Assembly (NCBI GenBank): GCA_046349615.1
Contig: JAXMBZ010000017.1
Coordinates: forward strand, 34,168-98,167
Direction of reading: 5' to 3'
Source of the DNA: JADJNY01 sp046349615
GTDB taxonomy: Bacteria; Planctomycetota; UBA1135; GCA-002686595
DNA length: 64,000 bases
Part shown: piece by piece, positions 19,015 through 26,392 of the stretch
Position numbering within the stretch: the first letter of the stretch is position 1
Layout: each line of letters begins with the position of its first letter
Made by a program: the position numbers and the translations under genes
The notes under the pieces: generated by a model
What the model was told of the DNA's origin: nothing
Seen by the model: only the letters and a program-made list of their open reading frames with translations
The model's database searches: none

Positions 19015-20550
19015 ATGAAGACGCTCACGCTGGACGGCACGTCGCTCACCCTCGAGGACCTCCACGGAATCGCGCGCGGCGAACCCGCGCGCCTCGTCGT
19101 CTCGAAGGCGGCGCGCGCCCGCGTCGCGAAGGCGCGCGCGCTCGTCGAGGACGTCGTCGCGAAGGGCGCGCCCGTGTACGGCCTGAACACGGGCTTCGGC
19201 AAGTTGAAGAGCGTCGCGATCGCGGCGGAGGACCTCGAGGAGCTGCAGGAGAACCTCGTGCTCTCGCACTGCTGCGGCGTCGGCGAGCCGATGCCCGTCG
19301 ACGAGGTGCGCGTCGCGCAGGTGCTGCGGCTGAACGGCCTCGTGCGCGGACACTCCGGGCTCTCGCTCGAGCTCGTCGACGCGCTCGCCGCGTTCTTCGA
19401 GAAGGGCTTCGTGCCCGTCGTGCCGAGGAAGGGCTCCGTCGGCGCGAGCGGGGACCTCGCGCCGCTCGCGCACATGGCGGCGGCGTACCTCGGTCACGGC
19501 GAGTGCTTCGTCGGCGGGAAGCGCATGAGCGCGAAGGCGGGGCTGAAGAAGCTCGGGCTCCAGCCGGTGCGCTTGAAGGCGCGCGAAGGGCTCGCGCTGA
19601 TCAACGGCACGGAGATCATCAAGGCGGTCGGCACGTGCGCGCTCTTGCGCGCCGAGAACGCGTCGAAGTGCGCCGACGCGATCGCCGCGCTGACGATCGA
19701 AGCGTTGCTCGGGAGCGTCAAGCCGTTCGACGCGCGCTTCGCGGAGCTCAAGGGGCATCCGGGGCACTTCGCGACCGCGAAGAACGTGCGCGCGTGCCTC
19801 GCGAAGAGCGAGGTGCTCGCGAGCCACGCGGACTGCGATCGCGTGCAGGACCCGTACTCGCTGCGCTGCGTGCCGCAGATCCACGGCGCGTTCAAGACGG
19901 CGCTCGCGCACGTGCGCGAGGTGCTCGAGCGCGAGCTCAACTCCGTGACGGACAACCCGATCGTGTTCGCGGAGACGAAGGAGGTCGTCAGCGCGGGACA
20001 GTTCCACGGGCAACCGCTCTCGATCCCGCTCGACTACCTCGGGATCGCGCTCGCGACGCTCGCGAACGTCAGCGAGCGGCGCATCGAGCAGCTCGTGAAC
20101 CCCGACCTCTCGCACCTCGCGGCGTTCCTGACGCCGAAGCCGGGCCTCAACTCGGGGTTCATGATCGCGCAGGTCGCCGCGGCGGCGCTCGCGAGCGAGA
20201 ACAAGGGCCTCGCGCACCCCGCGAGCGTCGACACGATCCCGACGAGCGCGAACCAGGAGGACCACGTGTCGATGGGCGCGACCGCCGCGCGCAAGGCGCT
20301 CGCGATCGTCGAAAACGTCGAGCACGTCCTCGCGATCGAGTGGATCGCCGCCGCGCAGGCGCGCGAGTTCCACGGCGAACTGCGCGCGGGGAAGGGCGCG
20401 GAGGCGGCGCATCGATTGCTGCGCACGAAGGTCAAGGCGCTCGGGCGCGATCGCTTCCTGCATCCCGACCTCGTGGCCGCGCACGCGCTGCTCACGAGCG
20501 GCGCGCTCGTCGCGGCGGTGGAGGCGGCGGCTGGGACGCTCGAGGCGTGA
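19015..20550 (+). CDS. hutH: Histidine ammonia-lyase
   Basis: HutH deaminates L-histidine to urocanate and ammonia, the first step of histidine catabolism in the cytoplasm. The 511-residue length is normal. The MIO cofactor triad A144-S145-G146 lies in GSVGASGDLAPLAHM. Other family signatures are YGLNTGFGKLKS near residue 55, the QDPYSLRC block, NSVTDNPIVF and the C-terminal TSANQEDHVSMG. The -10-like TATCCT (18999-19004) ends 10 bases before ATG 19015 and no Shine-Dalgarno is present, so the mRNA may be leaderless. A palindromic element begins exactly at the last base of the stop codon. hutU lies 8 kb away on the same strand and not in the same operon. Confidence 0.97.
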   Translation: MKTLTLDGTSLTLEDLHGIARGEPARLVVSKAARARVAKARALVEDVVAKGAPVYGLNTGFGKLKSVAIAAEDLEELQENLVLSHCCGVGEPMPVDEVRVAQVLRLNGLVRGHSGLSLELVDALAAFFEKGFVPVVPRKGSVGASGDLAPLAHMAAAYLGHGECFVGGKRMSAKAGLKKLGLQPVRLKAREGLALINGTEIIKAVGTCALLRAENASKCADAIAALTIEALLGSVKPFDARFAELKGHPGHFATAKNVRACLAKSEVLASHADCDRVQDPYSLRCVPQIHGAFKTALAHVREVLERELNSVTDNPIVFAETKEVVSAGQFHGQPLSIPLDYLGIALATLANVSERRIEQLVNPDLSHLAAFLTPKPGLNSGFMIAQVAAAALASENKGLAHPASVDTIPTSANQEDHVSMGATAARKALAIVENVEHVLAIEWIAAAQAREFHGELRAGKGAEAAHRLLRTKVKALGRDRFLHPDLVAAHALLTSGALVAAVEAAAGTLEA

Positions 20551-20713
20551 GAGCCTGTGAAGAAATCAGAGACGCCCGTCAGGCTCGCCCAGAGGCGCCC
20601 CGGCGGCGTTGCGATTCCTCCGAGTATTGCCGGCGAATACGCGTCGTCATCGCGCCTTGCCGGAACGCCTCTGGACAACCCTGCCGGGCATCCCTGATTG
20701 CTTCACAGGCTCT
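20550..20713. mobile_element. 164-bp palindromic MITE-like element
   Basis: The terminal 34 bases (starting AGAGCCTGTGAAG) recur as an inverted copy at the right end (20680-20713) with 30 of 34 identical. Internally the arms continue to pair: CCAGAGGCG, CCGGC and GCGAT blocks match, and the centre is a near-palindrome GTATT-GCCGGC-GAATAC around 20624-20640. The whole element could therefore fold into one long imperfect hairpin. It encodes no protein. It starts at the final A of the hutH stop codon and ends 16 bases from the GNAT gene's stop, between two convergent genes. A half-length relative occurs at 30806. No clear target duplication is visible. Non-autonomous transposition is an inference; a terminator function is also possible. 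Confidence 0.75.
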
Positions 20714-20728
20714 GAGCGGCGACGCGCG

Positions 20729-21259
20729 TCAACTCGCGCCGCTGCCGAGCTCGCGGAAGTAGAAGCACGTCGTGTGCAGCGTCCCGTCCGCGCTGCGCGC
20801 GTAGCGGGGGAGTTCGCCGTACTTGCGCCAGCCGAGCGCCACGCACAGCCGCTCGGCGTCGCCGCCTTGGCGCGTGTCCATCGTGAGCAGCGTGCGGCCG
20901 AGCGCGCGCGCCGTCTGCTCGGCCTCGGTCACGAGCGCACGCGCGAGCCCGCGGCGGCGCGCGCGACGGTGCACGAAGAGCTTCATCGCCTCGGCGCGGT
21001 GATCGCCGTTCGCGCGGAGCTCGAGCCCGAGCTGCACGGAGCCCTCGACGCGGCCTTCGTCGAGCGCCGCGAGCAGCACGCGCGAACCGTCGGTGATTCC
21101 GCGCTCGACGTCGCGCCAATACGCGCGCGCGTCGTCGAGCGCGAGCGGGGGGAGGAACCCGACCGACGCGCCGCTCTCGACGGCGTCGACGAGCAGTTCG
21201 GCGAGGCCGTCGCGGTGGCGCGCGGCGGAAGCAGGGTCGAGGCGCACGAGTTCGAGCAT
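20729..21259 (-). CDS. GNAT family N-acetyltransferase
   Basis: This 176-residue protein has the GNAT fold. The acetyl-CoA-binding motif A region reads AMKLFVHRRARRRGLARALV (a V-x-x-x-x-R-x-x-G-x-A pattern), followed by a helix EAEQTARALGRTLLTMDTR and the typical C-terminal strand region (AERLCVALGWRKYGELPRYA), which normally closes the substrate site. The acceptor is unknown; small-molecule or antibiotic-type substrates are usual for stand-alone GNATs of this length. A TAGCCT hexamer on the minus strand (21266-21271) ends six bases before ATG 21259 and there is no ribosome site. It is convergent with hutH, separated by the palindromic element. Confidence 0.88.
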   Translation of the reverse strand: MLELVRLDPASAARHRDGLAELLVDAVESGASVGFLPPLALDDARAYWRDVERGITDGSRVLLAALDEGRVEGSVQLGLELRANGDHRAEAMKLFVHRRARRRGLARALVTEAEQTARALGRTLLTMDTRQGGDAERLCVALGWRKYGELPRYARSADGTLHTTCFYFRELGSGAS

Positions 21260-21320
21260 GCGGGGAGGCTAGAGCCGCGCGTCGCGCATTCGAAGTGAGA
21301 ACCGGAGGGGAACGCGACGG

Positions 21321-22469
21321 TCACCGCGCCGGCAAAGCGGGCAACGGCGCGCGCGGTTCGCGGCGCTGGTCGTCGACGCGCACGGTCAGCGGGCGCGCCT
21401 CGGTGCGCGCGGCGTCCGCGTCGAGCCATCCGTGTTGCTCGAGCGCGGCGACGAGCGCGCGCCAGCGAGCCTCGACGTGGGCGACGCGCTCCGTCGCTTC
21501 CTCGACGAAGCGCTCCGGCGTCGAGAAACCGAGCGCGAGCTCGGGCCGCGCGGACACGAAGTCGAGCTCCGCCGGCTCGTCGACGCGCACGAGCCACGCG
21601 AGGATCCGGAACGCGTCCTCGGCGATCGCGTCGGGCTCGGCCGTCGCGCGCGGGGCGAGCGAGAGCTCCGCCGTCTCGGTGCGCACGAGCGAGAGCGCGA
21701 GCGGGGTCTCGAGCACCGTGCGCTGCGTCGCCGCCGTCCCGCGCACGAGCATCGTGCTCACGAGCGGCGGGAACGACGGCAGCGCCTTGCGCGTTCCGAA
21801 TTGGATGCGGTCGTTGCCGCACGAACCGAGCGCGGGCTTGCGATCCTCGTCGAGCGGGAGCTGCCAGCGCGTGCGCACGACGATCCGGATCTCGGGTCGC
21901 GCGCGGCGCACGAGGAGCGGCGTCGCGAGCTCCGGCGCGCCGCGCGCGAGCAGCGCGGCGGCCGAACTCCATTCGAGCGAGCACGCGAGCGTCCCGCGCT
22001 CGGACGCGACGATCGAGCGCAGCCACGGCGCGGACGCCGCGGGATCGAACGCCGCGTGCGCGAGGAGCAGCGGGAGCAGGCGCTCGACGGAGCCCCAGCG
22101 CGCGAGCTCGTCGGGCGCGAGCGGGAGGTCGAGCCGCAGGAGCGCGTCGATCAGCGTGTCGCGAGCCTGGTCCTGGGCCTCGTTCGAAGTCCGCTTCGCT
22201 TCTCCGAGCGAGCGCAGCGCCGCGCGCAGCTCGGGCGCGAGCTCGCGCCAACCGCGCGTGCCCGCGTGGTGCGCGCCCCACGCGACGGCGAGCGGCTCGC
22301 CGGATTCGAGCTGTGCGCGCGCTCCTTCGAGCGTGACGTCGAAGCGTTGCACGGCCGCGGGGACGCGCTCCTCGCCGCCGCGCGCGTGGACGACGGCGTT
22401 CGACGCGTACGCGACGGCGAACGCGAGGAGAGCGGAGCGTGCGCGGAGTGCGAGGCGAACGGGCTTCAC
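21321..22469 (-). CDS. Secreted protein of unknown function, paralogue A
   Basis: The 382-residue product starts with GTG and has a signal-peptide-like N-terminus (LALRARSALLAFAVAYASNAVVHA). It is largely helical with an ordered C-terminus ending VRVDDQRREPRAPLPALP. The same C-terminal pattern occurs in the gene directly upstream (VVVDDRRANQSVPLPPLG), and the two share an AWGA segment and a central 'RI.V..R/V' strand region, so they are tandem paralogues. No known family or catalytic motif is recognised. The stop of the upstream paralogue is 10 bases before this start, with GGAG just ahead of the GTG, so the genes form an operon. Paired Cys is absent. Function is unknown. Confidence 0.72.
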   Translation of the reverse strand: MKPVRLALRARSALLAFAVAYASNAVVHARGGEERVPAAVQRFDVTLEGARAQLESGEPLAVAWGAHHAGTRGWRELAPELRAALRSLGEAKRTSNEAQDQARDTLIDALLRLDLPLAPDELARWGSVERLLPLLLAHAAFDPAASAPWLRSIVASERGTLACSLEWSSAAALLARGAPELATPLLVRRARPEIRIVVRTRWQLPLDEDRKPALGSCGNDRIQFGTRKALPSFPPLVSTMLVRGTAATQRTVLETPLALSLVRTETAELSLAPRATAEPDAIAEDAFRILAWLVRVDEPAELDFVSARPELALGFSTPERFVEEATERVAHVEARWRALVAALEQHGWLDADAARTEARPLTVRVDDQRREPRAPLPALPAR

Positions 22470-22479
22470 TCCGCGTTCC

Positions 22480-23538
22480 TCACGGCCCGAGCGGCGGGAG
22501 CGGGACGGACTGGTTCGCCCGACGATCGTCGACGACGACCTCGATCGGCGGCTTCGCGGGGCGCGCCTTCGCGTCGAGGAACCCCTTCGCGACGAGCGCG
22601 TCGAGGAGCGCGTTCCACGCCTTCTTGCGCGCGTCGATCGCGACGCTGACCTCGTTGATGTACGTCTGCCGGTCGCGCCAGGTGTGCGAGACGTCGACGA
22701 CGGACGCGAGCGTGCTCTTTCCTTCGCGGTCGCCCGTGATCCAACGCAGGAGCGCGAGCGCGTGCTCGGCCTGGTCGACGCCCTCGACGGTTCCGCCGAC
22801 GCCGAACTCGCGCTCGCCGTGGACCTCGCGGGCGTAGGCGATCGGTTGCGGGCCGTCCGCGAACACGGGCTGGTCCTTCGTTCCGCCGCGGCGCAGGGAG
22901 TAGATCGCGGTCGGCGGGAAGCGCTCCGGCGCCTTCAAGCTGCCGCAGCCGATTCCGCTCATGCTCCCGCCGCCGCGTCCGAAGCCCATGTTCTCGTCGA
23001 GGACGTGAACGTCGATGCGGACGTGCGCGTCGGGGAGCAGCAGCGCGACGATCCGCGCGGGCGCGCCGCGCGCGAGCAGTTGGTCGACCGCGATGCGTTC
23101 TTCGTTGCGCGAGTCGGGGCGCAGCGCTTCGAGCGCGTCCGCATGGAGCTTCGGCTCGCGCGACGCGAGCACGAGCCCTTGGGTGCGAACGGAGCCGACG
23201 CCGAGCACGGCGGCGACGTCGTCCCGCGTGAGCTTCGCGTCGAGCCGGATCAGCGCGTCGAGCTCCGCGCGCAGGACGAACGACGTCGACATCTCGGCGC
23301 GCGCGGAGAGCGTGCGACGAAGCGCGCTCACGACGTCGGGCACGAGCTCGCGCGCATTCGCCTCGGCCGTCTCCCACGCGCCCCACGCGAGCTCCGCCGA
23401 GTTCGCGTCCGCCGCGAGCTTCGCGCGCAACGCGACGAGCGTCTCGGGAGCGATCTTTCGTTCCTGAGCCGGACTCTCGATCGGAGACGAGTACGCGGGC
23501 AGCGCGAGCACGAGGGGGAGGAGCAGGGAGGCGAGCAT
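22480..23538 (-). CDS. Secreted protein of unknown function, paralogue B
   Basis: This 352-residue protein begins MLASLLLPLVLALPAYSS, a good signal peptide, and ATG 23538 has AGGA about ten bases upstream; an in-frame ATG at 23577 lacks a ribosome site. The mature region is helical in its first half (AWGAWETAEANARELVPDVV), has a Gly-rich loop FGRGGGSMSGIGCGS near the middle, and ends with VVVDDRRANQSVPLPPLG. It is the first gene of a two-gene operon with its paralogue. I do not recognise a family. The similarity to its neighbour is clearest at the C-terminus, which may be a conserved sorting or packing element. Confidence 0.73.
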   Translation of the reverse strand: MLASLLLPLVLALPAYSSPIESPAQERKIAPETLVALRAKLAADANSAELAWGAWETAEANARELVPDVVSALRRTLSARAEMSTSFVLRAELDALIRLDAKLTRDDVAAVLGVGSVRTQGLVLASREPKLHADALEALRPDSRNEERIAVDQLLARGAPARIVALLLPDAHVRIDVHVLDENMGFGRGGGSMSGIGCGSLKAPERFPPTAIYSLRRGGTKDQPVFADGPQPIAYAREVHGEREFGVGGTVEGVDQAEHALALLRWITGDREGKSTLASVVDVSHTWRDRQTYINEVSVAIDARKKAWNALLDALVAKGFLDAKARPAKPPIEVVVDDRRANQSVPLPPLGP

Positions 23539-23578
23539 GGGAGTCGTCCTGGGTTGGAGGGGATGCTCGAGGGTCATG

Positions 23579-23818
23579 TTAGCCGAGCGCGGTCGAGGCC
23601 CGGTGCTCCTCGGCGCTCCACGTCGTTCGTTCGTGGTCGCGGACGACGAGAACGTTCGCGACCGCCCAGCACGGCGTCAGGAGGGCGAGCGGCACGAGGA
23701 TCCAGCTCCACGGTTCGATCCAGCCCGTGACGATCCACGCGAGGTCGAGGACCGCGAAGACGCGCACGGAGGTGCGCGGAGGTCGAGGCGTCGAATCCGT
23801 CGAGCGAGCGAGGTCCAT
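23579..23818 (-). CDS. Small two-segment membrane protein
   Basis: The short product (79 residues from ATG 23818, 88 from ATG 23845) has two hydrophobic stretches, VRVFAVLDLAWIVTGWIEPW and WILVPLALLTPCWAVANVLVV, separated by a Trp-rich turn, then a charged tail. A TAGGAT hexamer on the minus strand (23849-23854) lies so close to ATG 23845 that transcription would start inside it, which favours ATG 23818. The stop TAA is 40 bases before the start of the secreted paralogue pair on the same strand, so cotranscription is likely. No family is recognised; coding status rests on the hydrophobic pattern and tight packing. Confidence 0.5.
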   Translation of the reverse strand: MDLARSTDSTPRPPRTSVRVFAVLDLAWIVTGWIEPWSWILVPLALLTPCWAVANVLVVRDHERTTWSAEEHRASTALG

Positions 23819-23941
23819 GCGTCGAGGCCCGCTGACGCCGGCCATGGGATCCTATCCACCGAGAGGGCCTCGACTACCGCTCCGCATCGCGGATCCGTGC
23901 GGACTCGACGCCCGAAGCGGACTCGGCTAGTTTCGAGCTCG

Positions 23942-24583
23942 ATGCGCTCCCGCCATGTCGCGCTGGTCGGCCTCGCGTTCCTCGGCCTCGTCTCGGCCGC
24001 AGCGCTCGCGCTCCTCGTGCGGCCGGCGATGGTTTCGTCGTCGGACACGGATGGGGGAGACGAGTTCGCGACGGCGACCGACGCATCCGTCCAGGCTCCG
24101 ATCGAGCTCGAACTCGACCGCGGCGCACGCACGCCGCGCGTCGCGGCCCGGATCGCGAGCACCGTCGCCGCGCCCACTCCGCGCTCACGGCCGGCGCCGC
24201 CCGCCTTCCTCGTACCGACGTGTCAGGAGAGCGAGCTCTGGGACGCGGAGACCGTCGGCAAGTCCGCGGCCGACGTGCAGGAGCTCGCGCGGTCGATCGA
24301 GGCGACGATGAACCAGGCTGCGGCTCTCGCGCTGCGCGATCGGCAAGAGGCGGGACGGTACGAGGACGTCGTCGGTTACGGGACGCGCCTCGAGCACACA
24401 CAGGAGCTTCGAGCGGCCGAGCAGGGGCGATTCGTCGCCTATTCGATCCCGCCCGCCGGTCTGGAGGCCCCGAGCCCGCAGCGGACGATCGTGTTGCCGG
24501 AGTTCGAGTTCCCCGAGCTCTACTCACAGAAGCGCCACGTCGCGTGGCTGCGCGAGCGCGAGGCCGAGCTGCGCGCGCGCTGA
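23942..24583 (+). CDS. Membrane-anchored protein of unknown function
   Basis: The 213-residue product has a basic start and one membrane segment (about 6-26, VALVGLAFLGLVSAAALALL), then a Ser/Thr/Pro-rich spacer, and a helical C-terminal half with many Glu, Arg and Gln residues (SIEATMNQAAALALRDRQEA; LREREAELRAR at the end). It is probably a periplasm-facing protein with a short coiled coil. TAGTTT at 23928-23933 is 8 bases before the ATG. It diverges from the small membrane protein. No family recognised. Confidence 0.62.
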   Translation: MRSRHVALVGLAFLGLVSAAALALLVRPAMVSSSDTDGGDEFATATDASVQAPIELELDRGARTPRVAARIASTVAAPTPRSRPAPPAFLVPTCQESELWDAETVGKSAADVQELARSIEATMNQAAALALRDRQEAGRYEDVVGYGTRLEHTQELRAAEQGRFVAYSIPPAGLEAPSPQRTIVLPEFEFPELYSQKRHVAWLREREAELRAR

Positions 24584-24641
24584 GCGAACGCGGGCTCGAA
24601 CGTTCCGCTCACGCGTCGATCGCGCGCGGACGTTGCCCGCC

Positions 24642-26216
24642 TCACGCCGCCGAATCCGCCGCCCGCGCGCCGAAGCGTGCGGCCACGCGCTCCCGCCACA
24701 CCGCGATCTCCGGGATGTGCAGGAAGTGCGCCGCGAGCGCGAAGCCCGCGAACGTGATCCCGCCGAGCACGATCGTCTGCAGCACGGCGCTCGTGAACGT
24801 GCCCGGAGGCGTGAACGCGAGCCCGAACACCGTCCCGAGCGCCCATCCGACCGCGAGCGCGACCACCGACTTCGCGCCGAACGTGCGCAGCTCGATCCAG
24901 CGCTCGCGATCGAGCGCGGGGAGCTCGTGCGCGAGCTTCCACCCGAGCAGTGCGACGTACACGAGGATCGCGAGCGAGCTCACGAGCGCGAGCCCGTGCG
25001 TCCCGCCCAACGAACCGGCGAAGAAGTACGCCGGGAACGCGACGACCGCGACGACCGTCCCGAGCACCGCGGGCAGCGTCGTGTTCCCGAGCGCGTAGAA
25101 GCCGCGCGCGATCACCGTCTGCGCCGACCACGCGACGAGCCCGAGCGACACGAGGAAGAGGCACGTCGCGATCTCGCGCACGTCGCGCTCGGCGAGCACG
25201 CGCCGTCCGTAGAGCGCCGCCGCGATCGGCTGGCCCGCCGTGCTGAGCACCGCCTGCGCCGCGAACGCGAGCAGCACGAGGTGGCGCAGCGTGCGGATCA
25301 GCGTGTCGCGCAGGTCGAGGAACTTCCCCTCCGTCGCGAGCCGCGCGAGCGTCGGGTAGGCGGCGACGCCCGCCGCGAGCCCGAACACGCCCATCGGCAC
25401 CTTCATCAGGTTCTTCGCGTACGTCAGCGTCGTCACGGCGCCCGTGCCGAGCTTCGAGCCCTCGCGGCGCAGGAACCAGTCGTCGACGACGACGATCGAG
25501 AACCCGATCATGATCGGCAGCGAGCGCGCGAGGTACGTCCGCAGGTCCGCGTGCTTCAAGTCGAGCCCGAACGTCCAGCGCATGCCGTGCTTGCGGCACG
25601 CGAGCCACGGCAGCAGGAACGGACCGAGGAACGAGCCCGCGAGCACGCCCCACGCGAACCCCGCCGCGCCGAGCGTCCCACCGAGCACGAGCCCGCCCGC
25701 GATGATGCCGCCGTTGTAGACGAGCGGCGCGAGCGCGGCCTCCTTGTGCTGGTCGCGCGCCTGCAGCGCGGCCGCGAGCAGTCCGCCGATCACGTGGAAG
25801 AGCTGCGCGGGGAGCAGGATGCGCGAGAGCTCGACGAGGCGCGCCTTCTGCGCGTCGTCGAAGCCGGGGGCGACGAGCTCGACCACCTGCGGCATGCCGA
25901 CCCACAGGAAGACGGTGAGCACGCCGAGCGCCACGACGAGGAAGCTCGCGATCGCGCTGAACGCGCGCCAGCCCTTCGTCTCCTCGCCGCGCGCGAGGTA
26001 CGCCGCGAAGATCGGGATGAACACGATCGAGAGCGCGCCGCCCGCGAGCAGGTAATTGAGGAAGTCGGGCACGACGAACGCGGACCAATACGCGTCGGCG
26101 TCGGGACCCGCGCCGAGCGTGCGGCCGATCACCGCTTCGCGCACGAGGCCGATCACGCGCGAGAGCGCGATGCTCGCGCCCCAGATCATTCCGGCCTTCG
26201 CGATCGTCTTCGACAT
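24642..26216 (-). CDS. murJ: Lipid II flippase MurJ
   Basis: The 524-residue protein has about 14 hydrophobic segments and the hallmarks of the MurJ/MVF family. The N-terminus reads IAKAGMIWGASIALSRVIGLVREAVIGRTLG, matching the S-R-x-x-G-x-x-R-(E/D) signature of the first helix, followed by AYWSAFVVPDFLNYLLAGGA. MurJ flips lipid-linked peptidoglycan precursor across the cytoplasmic membrane, so this organism probably makes peptidoglycan. ATG 26216 starts the conserved region; a TTG at 26255 would add 13 residues. On the minus strand CACACT (26227-26232) lies 10 bases upstream of the ATG. No other cell-wall gene is near. It converges with the small anchored protein ending at 24583. Confidence 0.95.
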   Translation of the reverse strand: MSKTIAKAGMIWGASIALSRVIGLVREAVIGRTLGAGPDADAYWSAFVVPDFLNYLLAGGALSIVFIPIFAAYLARGEETKGWRAFSAIASFLVVALGVLTVFLWVGMPQVVELVAPGFDDAQKARLVELSRILLPAQLFHVIGGLLAAALQARDQHKEAALAPLVYNGGIIAGGLVLGGTLGAAGFAWGVLAGSFLGPFLLPWLACRKHGMRWTFGLDLKHADLRTYLARSLPIMIGFSIVVVDDWFLRREGSKLGTGAVTTLTYAKNLMKVPMGVFGLAAGVAAYPTLARLATEGKFLDLRDTLIRTLRHLVLLAFAAQAVLSTAGQPIAAALYGRRVLAERDVREIATCLFLVSLGLVAWSAQTVIARGFYALGNTTLPAVLGTVVAVVAFPAYFFAGSLGGTHGLALVSSLAILVYVALLGWKLAHELPALDRERWIELRTFGAKSVVALAVGWALGTVFGLAFTPPGTFTSAVLQTIVLGGITFAGFALAAHFLHIPEIAVWRERVAARFGARAADSAA

Positions 26217-26319
26217 GGAGTGCGGGAGTGTGAACGAGCGGGGCTGCGCGGACAATGCCCTCGTCGCGTGGACGCGCCGTCACCGCGGCGTCGGACGTGA
26301 CCTCGAACGACGAACGAGG

Positions 26320-26351
26320 GGAGCCCGGAGCATGCGTGCGCTCCGGGCTCC
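26320..26351 (-). terminator. Perfect 12-base stem downstream of a minus-strand gene
   Basis: Arms GGAGCCCGGAGC and GCTCCGGGCTCC pair perfectly with an 8-base loop. It lies 42 bases past the stop of the CPC-module gene on the minus strand and before the murJ start. There is no T-run, as is common at this GC content, so factor-independent termination is only probable. Confidence 0.5.
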
Positions 26352-26392
26352 TCGAATCGCTCCCCCGCGGGCCGGGCCCTTCGAAGCGTGCA

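Noticed and set aside
20546..20718. Target-site duplication flanking the palindromic element
   Set aside because: The flanks GCGTG and GAGCG do not match well enough to call a duplication.
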